Below are positions 57,483-64,000 of a stretch of 64,000 nucleotides of DNA, one piece after another. Position numbers and translations under genes: made by a program. A model generated the notes under the pieces. That model was not told where the DNA came from. It saw only the letters and a list, made by a program, of their open reading frames with translations, and did not search any database. This stretch comes from DAOTXS01 sp034435055. GTDB lineage: Bacteria > Chloroflexota > Anaerolineae > UBA4142. Every line of letters starts with the position of its first letter. Within the stretch, counting starts at the first letter, position 1. The stretch is from NCBI GenBank assembly GCA_034435055.1, contig DAOTXS010000041.1, forward strand, positions 97,700 to 161,699. The letters are read 5' to 3'.

Positions 57483-58946
57483 TCACTTTTCAAAGCCATA
57501 CTCACTCCAGCGTTTGTCCACGAGCGCGCGAATCTCCGTGGACATTTCGATCTCGGGGGGCCATTTCTGATGCGGTCCCGGGTCGCGGTCGGTTTTGCGC
57601 GTCGCGTCGATGCCCATTTTGCCGCCAAAATTTTTTTCGAGCGAGGCATGATCAAGATCGTCGGTGGCGCCGCTGACGATTTGCACGTCGCGCAGCGGAT
57701 CGTAATTTGCCAGCACCTCGAACGCCACTTGCGACAAATCATGTACGTTCACATCGGCATCCACGACGATGATCGTTTTGGTCAGCATCATCAAGCCCAT
57801 TCCCCAGAGACCGTACATCACTTTGCGCGCGTGACCGGGAAAGCGTTTCTTGATGCTGACGATGACAAGGTTGTGAAAGACGCCTTCCGCCGGCATATTC
57901 ATATCGACGACTTCACTTTGAAAAAGTTTGATGAGTGGCAAGAACAATCGCTCGGTCGCTTTGCCCATCCACACGTCTTCCATCGGCGGCTTGCCGACAA
58001 TCGTCGTGGGATAAATCGCGTCGCGCCGATGCGTGATTGCGGTAACGTGCATCACCGGGTAATAATCGGCGAGCGAGTAATAGCCGGTGTGATCGCCAAA
58101 CGGTCCCTCGATTTTTTGCTCGCGCGGATCGACGTACCCTTCGATGATGATTTCGGCGTCCGCCGGTACCTCAAGCGGTTGTGAAATACATTTCACCAAC
58201 TCGACCGATTTGCCGCGCAACCACCCGGCAAGCATCATCTCGTCGATGTCCGGCGGAAGCGGCGCCGACCCCGCCCAAATGATCGCCGGGTCGCCGCCGA
58301 GCGAGACCGCGACCGGAATTTTTTCCGCGCCGATGTCGCGCGCGACGCGTTCGTGTTCCGCGCCGCCTTTGTGTCTCTGCCAATGCATTCCCAGCGTCGT
58401 CTCGTCAAACACTTGCAAACGATACATCCCGACGTTGCGTTTGTTCGTTTGGGGATCGCGGCTGAACACCGATGGCAATGTGATGTAGCGCCCGGCATCC
58501 TGGGGCCAGCATTGGATGATCGGCAAGCGCGAAAGTAGCGGCGGGTTCATCACGACTTCTTGGCACGCGCCGCGACTGACATAATGCGGTTCGGTATTTT
58601 TCAAGCCGTTCAACATTTCCAAACCGCGTTGCGCTTTTTCGAGCAAGCCGCGCGGCATATCCATCGAAATAAATTCGGCGAGTTTGACGTTCAAATCGTC
58701 CAAGTGATTGACGCCAAGCGCCCACGCCATTCGTTCTTCCGTGCCAAACAAGCCGATTACAACAGGCATCGATTGACCGCGTACGTTTTCGAAAAGCAAT
58801 GCGACGTTCTGTTTCACATCGCCTTTCATCACGCGGTCGGCAATCTCGGTGATTTCCAAATCCTGGCTCACCGGTGCGGTCATGCGTTTGAGTTGCTTGT
58901 TTTTCTCGAGTCGTTGCAAAAATTCGCGCAAATCGCGGTATGCCAT
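57483..58946 (-). CDS. ubiD: UbiD-family prFMN-dependent decarboxylase
   Basis: A 487-residue enzyme, standard UbiD length. Landmarks are EITEIADRVMK, the central PIIQCWPQDAGRYITLP block and EGPFGDHTGYYSLADYYPV. It decarboxylates an aromatic or alpha,beta-unsaturated acid with prenylated FMN; the matching UbiX flavin prenyltransferase is not in the window. GGAGGAAG precedes 58946. With ubiA and ubiE, it forms a quinone-biosynthesis set. Confidence 0.94.
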   Translation of the reverse strand: MAYRDLREFLQRLEKNKQLKRMTAPVSQDLEITEIADRVMKGDVKQNVALLFENVRGQSMPVVIGLFGTEERMAWALGVNHLDDLNVKLAEFISMDMPRGLLEKAQRGLEMLNGLKNTEPHYVSRGACQEVVMNPPLLSRLPIIQCWPQDAGRYITLPSVFSRDPQTNKRNVGMYRLQVFDETTLGMHWQRHKGGAEHERVARDIGAEKIPVAVSLGGDPAIIWAGSAPLPPDIDEMMLAGWLRGKSVELVKCISQPLEVPADAEIIIEGYVDPREQKIEGPFGDHTGYYSLADYYPVMHVTAITHRRDAIYPTTIVGKPPMEDVWMGKATERLFLPLIKLFQSEVVDMNMPAEGVFHNLVIVSIKKRFPGHARKVMYGLWGMGLMMLTKTIIVVDADVNVHDLSQVAFEVLANYDPLRDVQIVSGATDDLDHASLEKNFGGKMGIDATRKTDRDPGPHQKWPPEIEMSTEIRALVDKRWSEYGFEK

Positions 58947-59022
58947 CGCTTCCTCCAACGGCGGGATAATAACAAAAATCAAATGGATTGGCAAACGAAC
59001 ACGCGTGCGGTGGAAATAAAAT

Positions 59023-59051
59023 TGGACAAGAATTGTCAAATCTTTTATAAT
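59023..59051 (+). promoter_or_regulatory. Promoter upstream of the short membrane ORF and alcohol dehydrogenase
   Basis: TTGGAC (59023-59028), 17 bp, then TATAAT (59046-59051). It is divergent from ubiD. Confidence 0.7.
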
Positions 59052-59083
59052 CGTCGCAATCCTGTCCCACCTTGCCGCACCGC

Positions 59084-59314
59084 ATGGACAAATCAACGAC
59101 GATTACCATTGGGGTCGCTATTATTTTTTTTGCCACCGTTGAGCGTACGATCGCCGAGTTTGGTTTCTCGCTGATCGTGATGCCGCTCGTCGCGATTGGG
59201 CGATGTAAGTTTGAACCCCCTCGACGAACTCCTCGATTTTATTCTTCTCGCATCCATTCTTTTCAGTTTCGCGCGCCCGGCAATCGCGTTGAAGCGGAGA
59301 CGATGATGCGATGA
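59084..59314 (+). CDS. Short ORF, possible TauE/SafE remnant
   Basis: A 76-residue ORF following a good promoter. Its N-terminal half (ITIGVAIIFFATVERTIAEF, then GFSLIVMPLVAIG) resembles the first helix and GFG loop of TauE/SafE sulfite-export membrane proteins. The rest is basic and not membrane-like. The ATGA overlap with the dehydrogenase suggests it could be a translated leader peptide or a decayed gene. Both are uncertain. Confidence 0.35.
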   Translation: MDKSTTITIGVAIIFFATVERTIAEFGFSLIVMPLVAIGRCKFEPPRRTPRFYSSRIHSFQFRAPGNRVEAETMMR

Positions 59315-60522
59315 AGACGATGTACCTCGATGTCTCCATCCCACGCATCGTCTTCACCCGATTGCTCGCGCGCGTTTCGCGCGACGCGTACTTTGCGCCG
59401 ACGTCTTGTTTGCATCTCGCGACGATTGCCGATCCGCCGCTCCCGGCTTCCAATTGGGTGCGCGTTCGTAATCGATTGTGCGGCATTTGCGGGAGCGACT
59501 TGCATCAGATTTTTGTCGATGCCGGGCTCGATGTTGCGCCGGTCGCGTTGCCTTCACATCGCCGCATTTATCTCGGACACGAAATGGTTGGCGTGATTGT
59601 CGAAGCCGGCGATGCGGTGCGCGATTTCAAAATTGGCGAGCGCGTGGTACGTTGGGGACGTGCGGACGATTGTATCGCGCGCGGGCGTGCCGAACTTTGC
59701 CCGGCGTGTGCGCGCGGTCATCGCGTCCTGTGCGAACTGGCTTCCGAGCCGCGCGAACATCATCCGATTGGCGGCGGCTTTGGCGATTCGTTCATCACGC
59801 CAGCCAGTACACTCTTGCGCGTGCCCGACGATTTGTCCGACGAACAAGCAACGTTGATCGAGCCGGCGGCGGTGGCAATTCACGCGGCATCGCGTCGCAT
59901 CGCGCAAAAAGGGGAACGTGTCCTCGTGTTGGGTTGTGGCGTCATCGGTTATTTGTTGATTCAAGCGATTCGCGCGTTTCAACCGGATTGCGAAATCACC
60001 GCGCTCGCGCAATTCGAATGGCAAGCCGAACTCGCGAACAAGTTTGGCGCGCAGCAGACCTTTCTCGCGCGCGACGATGGTTATGCCGAAACCGCGCGCA
60101 TCACCGGCGCAAAGTTGTACGGCAAGCGCGGCAATCGGATGTTGCTCGGCGGCTTTGATGTCGTGTTCGATGTTGTCGGCATTCAATCGACACTAAACAA
60201 CGCGCTTCGCTGGACGCGCGCCGGCGGGACAGTCGTTTTGGTTGGCGTGAATCTGCATCGGATGCAACTCGATGTGACGCCGGTGTGGTATCAAGAGGTG
60301 AATCTCATCGGCGCAGTGGGACACGATGTCATCGAATGGAACGGTGAAGAAATTTCGACGTTTGAATTGGCAATGCGCTGGATGCAAACCGGCACGTTGA
60401 AAACGGACGGCCTGGTTACACATCATTTCCCGTTGAACGATTACCGCACCGCGTTCAACGTGGCGATAGACAAGCGCGCCCATCGGTCAGTGAAGGTGGT
60501 GTTTGATTTTAGTGATGCGTGA
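59311..60522 (+). CDS. Zinc-containing alcohol dehydrogenase (MDR family)
   Basis: A 403-residue MDR oxidoreductase. The catalytic-zinc start is NRLCGICGSDLHQIF, and structural-zinc Cys residues lie in CIARGRAELCPACARGHRVLC. The NAD(P) Rossmann fold includes VLVLGCGVIGYLLIQAI, then VVLVGVN. It oxidises an alcohol or sugar alcohol with NAD(P). The specific substrate is not visible. A UMF1-type MFS gene follows. Confidence 0.88.
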   Translation: MKTMYLDVSIPRIVFTRLLARVSRDAYFAPTSCLHLATIADPPLPASNWVRVRNRLCGICGSDLHQIFVDAGLDVAPVALPSHRRIYLGHEMVGVIVEAGDAVRDFKIGERVVRWGRADDCIARGRAELCPACARGHRVLCELASEPREHHPIGGGFGDSFITPASTLLRVPDDLSDEQATLIEPAAVAIHAASRRIAQKGERVLVLGCGVIGYLLIQAIRAFQPDCEITALAQFEWQAELANKFGAQQTFLARDDGYAETARITGAKLYGKRGNRMLLGGFDVVFDVVGIQSTLNNALRWTRAGGTVVLVGVNLHRMQLDVTPVWYQEVNLIGAVGHDVIEWNGEEISTFELAMRWMQTGTLKTDGLVTHHFPLNDYRTAFNVAIDKRAHRSVKVVFDFSDA

Positions 60523-60571
60523 GACGGAACACGCAACACGCAATAAACAAATTCATCGGAGGGAGGAAACA

Positions 60572-61885
60572 ATGTCAACATCCGCACCATCCACGCGCCG
60601 CGAACGCATCGCGTGGTACCTGTACGACTTTGGCAACTCGGCGTACGCGTCCGTCGTGTTGCTCGCTGTTTACTCCGCGTACTTTCAGAGCCAGGTAGTC
60701 GGCGGCGCGGAGGGCTCACGGTTGTGGGGACTGGCAATTGCGGTGGCGATGATTCTCGTTGCCATCGCCGCGCCGATCCTGGGAGCGATTGCGGATTACT
60801 CCGCCGCGAAAAAACGCTTTCTCTTTTTCTTCACCACGCTCGCGGTTTTGTTCACCGCGCTTTTGTTCTTCACCGAAAAAGGAACGATCACACTTGCCAT
60901 CGTTCTCTTCATCCTCGCCGAAATTGGTTATCGCGCCGCGCAAATTTTCTACGATGCGTTGTTGCCGGAAATCGCTACGCAAGCGGAGATGGGGCGCATC
61001 GCCGGCATCGGTTGGGCAATCGGATCGTTTGGCGGCATCATTGCCTTGCTCATCATCCTCCCGCCGATTCTCATCACCAAAAGCGATTTGTTCGTTGTGC
61101 GTTTGTCGCTCGTCATCACCGCGATTTTCTTTGCGCTCGCTGCCGTGCCGATTTTTCTTTGGCTCAAGGAACGTGCGCAGGGCAAGCGGTTGCCGCCCGG
61201 CGAAAATTATTTGAGCATCGCGTTCAAACAACTGAGTCAAACGATTCGCGCCGCGCGTGGGTTCGACGAATTCTTGAAATTTATGCTCGCGTTTCTGATC
61301 TACAACGAAGGCGTGATTATGGCACTCGACTTTGCCGGAATTCTGGGCAAGTTGTTGTTTGGCTTGGAGCAAACCGGGTTGATCCTTTTCTTTATCCTTG
61401 TGCAAGCGACGAACGTTATCGGCGCGCTCGCGTTTGGACAGTTGCAGGATCGCCTTGGCGGTAAACGCGCGCTCACAATTTCGATTCTGCTGATGGTCGC
61501 GTGTATCGGCGCGTTGTATTTTGCGCAGAGCCAAATGCATTTCTTTGTCATCGGCGCGTTCGTCGGCGTGGCGATGGCGGGCATTCAATCGGTAAGCCGC
61601 GCGATGGTTGCAACGTTTTCGCCACCCGGCAAGAGCGGCGAGTTCTTTGGCTTTTTCGCATTGACCGGGCGCACGTCGTCGTTTATCGGTCCGGCGATTT
61701 TTGGTTGGCTCGCGGCGGAAGCGACGTTGTGGTATCAAGCGCAAGGTCAGGCGGCGACGCTCGCGGAACAATCGGGCCATCGCCTGGCGATTCTTTCGAT
61801 TGGCGCATTTCTACTTGCGGGCTGGGCGTTGCTGGCGTTGGTGAATGAAAAGAAAGCGCGGGAAGCGGCGATCCGTGAAGCGTGA
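60572..61885 (+). CDS. UMF1/Atg22-like MFS transporter
   Basis: A 437-residue polytopic protein with about twelve helices. The UMF1 N-terminal motif WYLYDFGNSAYASVVLLAVY and the GIQSVSRAMVATFSPPGKSGE loop are typical. It probably exports small solutes. GGAGGGAGG precedes the start, and GAACACGCAACACGC words lie just upstream. Confidence 0.9.
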   Translation: MSTSAPSTRRERIAWYLYDFGNSAYASVVLLAVYSAYFQSQVVGGAEGSRLWGLAIAVAMILVAIAAPILGAIADYSAAKKRFLFFFTTLAVLFTALLFFTEKGTITLAIVLFILAEIGYRAAQIFYDALLPEIATQAEMGRIAGIGWAIGSFGGIIALLIILPPILITKSDLFVVRLSLVITAIFFALAAVPIFLWLKERAQGKRLPPGENYLSIAFKQLSQTIRAARGFDEFLKFMLAFLIYNEGVIMALDFAGILGKLLFGLEQTGLILFFILVQATNVIGALAFGQLQDRLGGKRALTISILLMVACIGALYFAQSQMHFFVIGAFVGVAMAGIQSVSRAMVATFSPPGKSGEFFGFFALTGRTSSFIGPAIFGWLAAEATLWYQAQGQAATLAEQSGHRLAILSIGAFLLAGWALLALVNEKKAREAAIREA

Positions 61886-61938
61886 CTTGTGATACGTTGT
61901 CTTTTCACGGAACATGCATCACATACCACGAAACCGAT

Positions 61939-62937
61939 ATGAATACACTTACTCAACCTATCCTCGTTACCGGCGGCGCGGGGTTCATCGGCGCGCATCT
62001 CGTCGAACGTTTGCTTAGCGATGGCAATCAAGTCATCGTGTTCGATGTGCCGGGGGTGCCAATCCCTACTCCGTGGCACGCGCGCGTACGCATCGTTTAT
62101 GGCGATATTGCGCATCGTGACGATGTGCGTGCGGCGATGCAAGGCATCGGCACGGTGTTTCACACCGCCGCCATCGTCAGCGATTGGGCGCCGCGCGAAT
62201 CCTACGAACGCGTGACCCTGCAAGGCAGTCGTTTCGTTTTTGAAGAAGCGGTGCGCAACAAGACGCGCGTGCTGTTGCTTTCGTCCGGTTCGGTGTACGG
62301 TGACAAAATCGGGCGCGTGGAACTGCGCGAAGATGAACCGCTCGGCAAGCCGCTTGGAATTTACGGCGAGTACAAACAGAAACAAGAAAATCTTGCGTGG
62401 AAATTTCATCGCGAGCAAGGGATGCAATTGAGTGTGGTGCGTCCATTCAAAGTGTTTGGTCCCGGCAGCAAGCCCTGGGTGCACGAGGTTGCCAGAAATT
62501 TGTTGAGCGGCAAGCCAACGTTGATCAACGGTGGCAATTACAATCCCGGCTTGATTTACATTGACAACTTGGTGGACATTCTTTTGCGCGCCGCATCGCT
62601 GCCGCACGCGCAAGGGCGATGTTACAACGGGTACGATGGTTCGCGTATCACCTTGCGACAGTACTTTACCGATCTCGCGCGGATCATTGGCGCGCCGCCG
62701 CCGCGCGTAATGCCCGGCGGGTTCGCCCGAATCCTGGCGATGGTCATCGAACCGACGTGGAAGATTCTGCGCAAATCCTCGCGTCCACTCCTCACGCGCG
62801 ATTCGTTGCGAATGGTATCGTCCGACTATCGCGTCAGCACCGAACGCGTCTTGAACGAACTCGGTTTCACGCCGCGCGTCTCGTACGAAGAAGGAATGCG
62901 GCGCGTCGAGGCGTACTGGAAAAGTTTGCACACCTGA
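61939..62937 (+). CDS. NAD-dependent epimerase/dehydratase (extended SDR)
   Basis: A 332-residue extended SDR. The NAD motif is GGAGFIGAH and the YxxxK motif is YGEYK (in LGIYGEYKQKQ). The rest (HTAAIVSDWAPRESYERV, then RPFKVFGPGSKPWVHEV) is typical of the 3-beta-HSD/epimerase branch. The substrate is not assignable; a nucleotide sugar or sterol-like compound is possible. Confidence 0.88.
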   Translation: MNTLTQPILVTGGAGFIGAHLVERLLSDGNQVIVFDVPGVPIPTPWHARVRIVYGDIAHRDDVRAAMQGIGTVFHTAAIVSDWAPRESYERVTLQGSRFVFEEAVRNKTRVLLLSSGSVYGDKIGRVELREDEPLGKPLGIYGEYKQKQENLAWKFHREQGMQLSVVRPFKVFGPGSKPWVHEVARNLLSGKPTLINGGNYNPGLIYIDNLVDILLRAASLPHAQGRCYNGYDGSRITLRQYFTDLARIIGAPPPRVMPGGFARILAMVIEPTWKILRKSSRPLLTRDSLRMVSSDYRVSTERVLNELGFTPRVSYEEGMRRVEAYWKSLHT

Positions 62938-62981
62938 AATATTTCTTCATCCATCAAGGGCACGAAGGAAAACCTTTTTCA

Positions 62982-63011
62982 TCCACGAAGAACACGAAGG
63001 AACACGAAGGG
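62982..63011. repeat. TCCACGAAGAACACGAAGG word repeat, left of the GxxExxY gene
   Basis: TCCACGAAGAACACGAAGG, AACACGAAGG tandem words in the forward orientation; a shorter related run (CAAGGGCACGAAGG) lies at 62955-62968. Confidence 0.8.
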
Positions 63012-63041
63012 AAAAAACCTTCTGGAACAAGGAGATTCCCT

Positions 63042-63419
63042 ATGGTCGAGTTGTTTTTGAGAGAGGAAGTCTATGCCGTAATCGGCGCAGCAGTGGAAGT
63101 ACACAAAGAATTGGGGCCGGGATTCCTTGAGGCAGTCTATCAGGAAGCAATGGAAATAGAATTGGAAATGCGTGGCCTTCCCTTCGAGTCACAAAAGAGT
63201 CTAAAACTCTATTACAAAGAGCGGTTGCTCAAGAAGGAATACACACCCGACCTATTGTGCTTTGGAAAATTGATCATTGATTTGAAGGTAATGGATCGTC
63301 TGAGCGGCAAGGAAGAAGCGCAGATCCTGAACTATCTCAAAGCCAGCGGTTTGAAAGTGGGGCTGCTGATCAATTTCGGGAGTAGCCCCAAATTAGAGTG
63401 GCGACGGTACGTGAGATAG
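63042..63419 (+). CDS. GxxExxY protein (PD-(D/E)XK nuclease-like)
   Basis: A 125-residue protein with the defining GPGFLEAVYQEA motif (GxxExxY), and the fold residues PD...LIIDLKV that match a PD-(D/E)XK nuclease core. AAGGAG precedes 63042. Base composition is more AT-rich than the neighbours by eye. It is flanked by the same word repeat on both sides, inverted relative to each other, as if it and its repeats moved as a unit. Any nuclease activity is a family inference; it is not demonstrated. Confidence 0.82.
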   Translation: MVELFLREEVYAVIGAAVEVHKELGPGFLEAVYQEAMEIELEMRGLPFESQKSLKLYYKERLLKKEYTPDLLCFGKLIIDLKVMDRLSGKEEAQILNYLKASGLKVGLLINFGSSPKLEWRRYVR

Positions 63420-63426
63420 AGACATG

Positions 63427-63528
63427 TCCACGAAGGACACGAATGAACACAAGGAAAAAAATAAGACCTTCGTGTCTCTTCGTGTTCTTCGTGGATGATC
63501 CAAAGATTTTTTCGTGTCTCTTCGTGGA
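63427..63528. repeat. Inverted word repeats right of the GxxExxY gene
   Basis: TCCACGAAGGACACGAATG (63427-63445) is followed by CCTTCGTGTCTCTTCGTG, TTCTTCGTGGA (63467-63495) and TTCGTGTCTCTTCGTGGA (63511-63528). The left arm is forward and the two right arms are inverted. The rest of the gap to 63552 is empty apart from AGGAGATGA. Confidence 0.8.
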
Positions 63529-63551
63529 TTATCCAATTAGGAGATGAACCT

Positions 63552-64000
63552 ATGAACGAAATCACCGTTGGCGAATTGTTGATGCAATGTTTGCAAGCTG
63601 AAGAAATCGAAATGATGTGTGGCATCATTGACGGCTCGCACATTCCATTCGTTATGCACGCGCCGCGCTATGGCATCCGTCACGTCAATTGCCGGCACGA
63701 AGAAGCCGCCGTTCACATCGCCGAAGGGTACACGCGCCTCGCGCGCAAACCCGCCGTCGTCTTTGGCAGCCCCGGACCCGGCGGCGCGAATATGCTCGCC
63801 GGTCTCACCAGCGCGTACGCCGATGGTCATCCCATCATCGCGATTGCAACGACGCGGCGCCGGCTCACCACCGACCCGGACCGCGGCGGCGCGTGGCAGG
63901 CGACGAACCTCGTCGAAATGGCAAAGCCAATCACCAAATTCAGCGCGATGGTGCGCCAACCCGAACGCTTGCCCGAAACGCTGCGCGCCGCGTTTCGCGC
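63552..64000 (+). CDS. ThDP-binding enzyme, N-terminal part (partial)
   Basis: The first ~149 residues of a ThDP enzyme (acetolactate-synthase-like Pyr domain), cut at the window edge. The conserved Glu-bearing helix is CRHEEAAVHIAEGYTRLARK, and GSPGPGGANMLAGLTSAYAD is the family Gly-rich segment. GAGATG lies upstream. The full product, and whether it is synthase, decarboxylase or sulfoacetaldehyde-type, cannot be read here. Confidence 0.85.
   Translation, partial: MNEITVGELLMQCLQAEEIEMMCGIIDGSHIPFVMHAPRYGIRHVNCRHEEAAVHIAEGYTRLARKPAVVFGSPGPGGANMLAGLTSAYADGHPIIAIATTRRRLTTDPDRGGAWQATNLVEMAKPITKFSAMVRQPERLPETLRAAFR

Noticed and set aside
56856..58184. A 442-codon plus-strand open frame over ubiA and ubiD
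   Set aside because: It crosses two well-supported minus-strand genes and a repeat, with no start signal.
60716..61780. A 354-codon minus-strand open frame over the MFS gene
   Set aside because: It is extremely charged and low in hydrophobic residues, the expected antisense of a membrane protein.
62982..63528. CRISPR array from the repeated CACGAAGG words
   Set aside because: The words are short, vary in length and orientation, and have no regular spacers or cas genes.

Overview
The window looks like chromosomal DNA of an uncultured bacterium, most likely a Chloroflexota (Anaerolineae-like) lineage. This is inference. It rests on GC-rich genes (mid-50s % by eye), Pro/Thr-rich tails on exported proteins, an mreBCD-mrdA-minCDE-rodA cluster with no outer-membrane genes nearby, Gram-positive-type SOS boxes, several promoters firing straight onto the start codon, and intergenic spaces filled with quasi-palindromic 'word' repeats. 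There is no rRNA operon, prophage, complete insertion sequence or CRISPR array. One tRNA gene (Pro, TGG) is present.

Layout. 0-7 kb: an alkyltransferase-like protein, a sugar ABC transporter (binding lipoprotein plus two permeases, no ATPase), a HAD hydrolase, a conserved unknown protein and a PfkB-type kinase. 7-13 kb: two large secreted proteins, tRNA-Pro, a MagIII/EndoIII-type glycosylase, an HD phosphohydrolase and a small zinc-ribbon-like protein under a palindromic operator. 12.4-15 kb: a minus-strand SOS operon, lexA followed by a soluble FtsK-like ATPase, a small membrane protein and a DUF6504-like protein. 15-24.6 kb: PEP carboxylase, an AT-rich orphan, arfB, a NACHT-HEAT NTPase, small membrane proteins, a NYN protein, a clan-A glycosidase-like protein and a solute-binding protein.

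24.7-33.5 kb (minus strand): mreB-mreC-mreD-mrdA-minC-minD-minE-rodA, with rplY (L25/CTC) upstream. This joins cell elongation and septum placement in one block. 33.5-42 kb: an envelope-polysaccharide region with a lipoprotein propeller, a glycosidase-like/O-antigen-ligase fusion, UDP-xylose synthase, a second ligase, GtrA and a GT4 glycosyltransferase. 42-52 kb: a NUDIX hydrolase, an esterase, a large membrane GAF/PP2C regulator, a methyltransferase, iscS-mnmA (tRNA 2-thiolation), an acyl-CoA synthetase and a second DUF6504-like protein. 52-59 kb (minus strand): a MOSC protein, then ubiD-ubiA-[NMT1-type ABC transporter]-ubiE, a quinone-type operon with an importer inside it. 59-64 kb: a zinc alcohol dehydrogenase, a UMF1-type MFS protein, an SDR epimerase, a GxxExxY (PD-(D/E)XK-like) protein between word repeats, and the start of a ThDP enzyme.

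The most unusual signal is the repeat content. One family is a ~100 bp element with perfect or near-perfect terminal inverted repeats and TA ends, MITE-like. Several word-repeat families sit between genes, form the apparent N- or C-termini of ORFs, are nested inside one another, and in at least three proteins are inserted in frame within the coding sequence, like Rickettsia palindromic elements. The GxxExxY nuclease-like gene sits between copies of one such family, while another copy of that family elsewhere has no gene inside.
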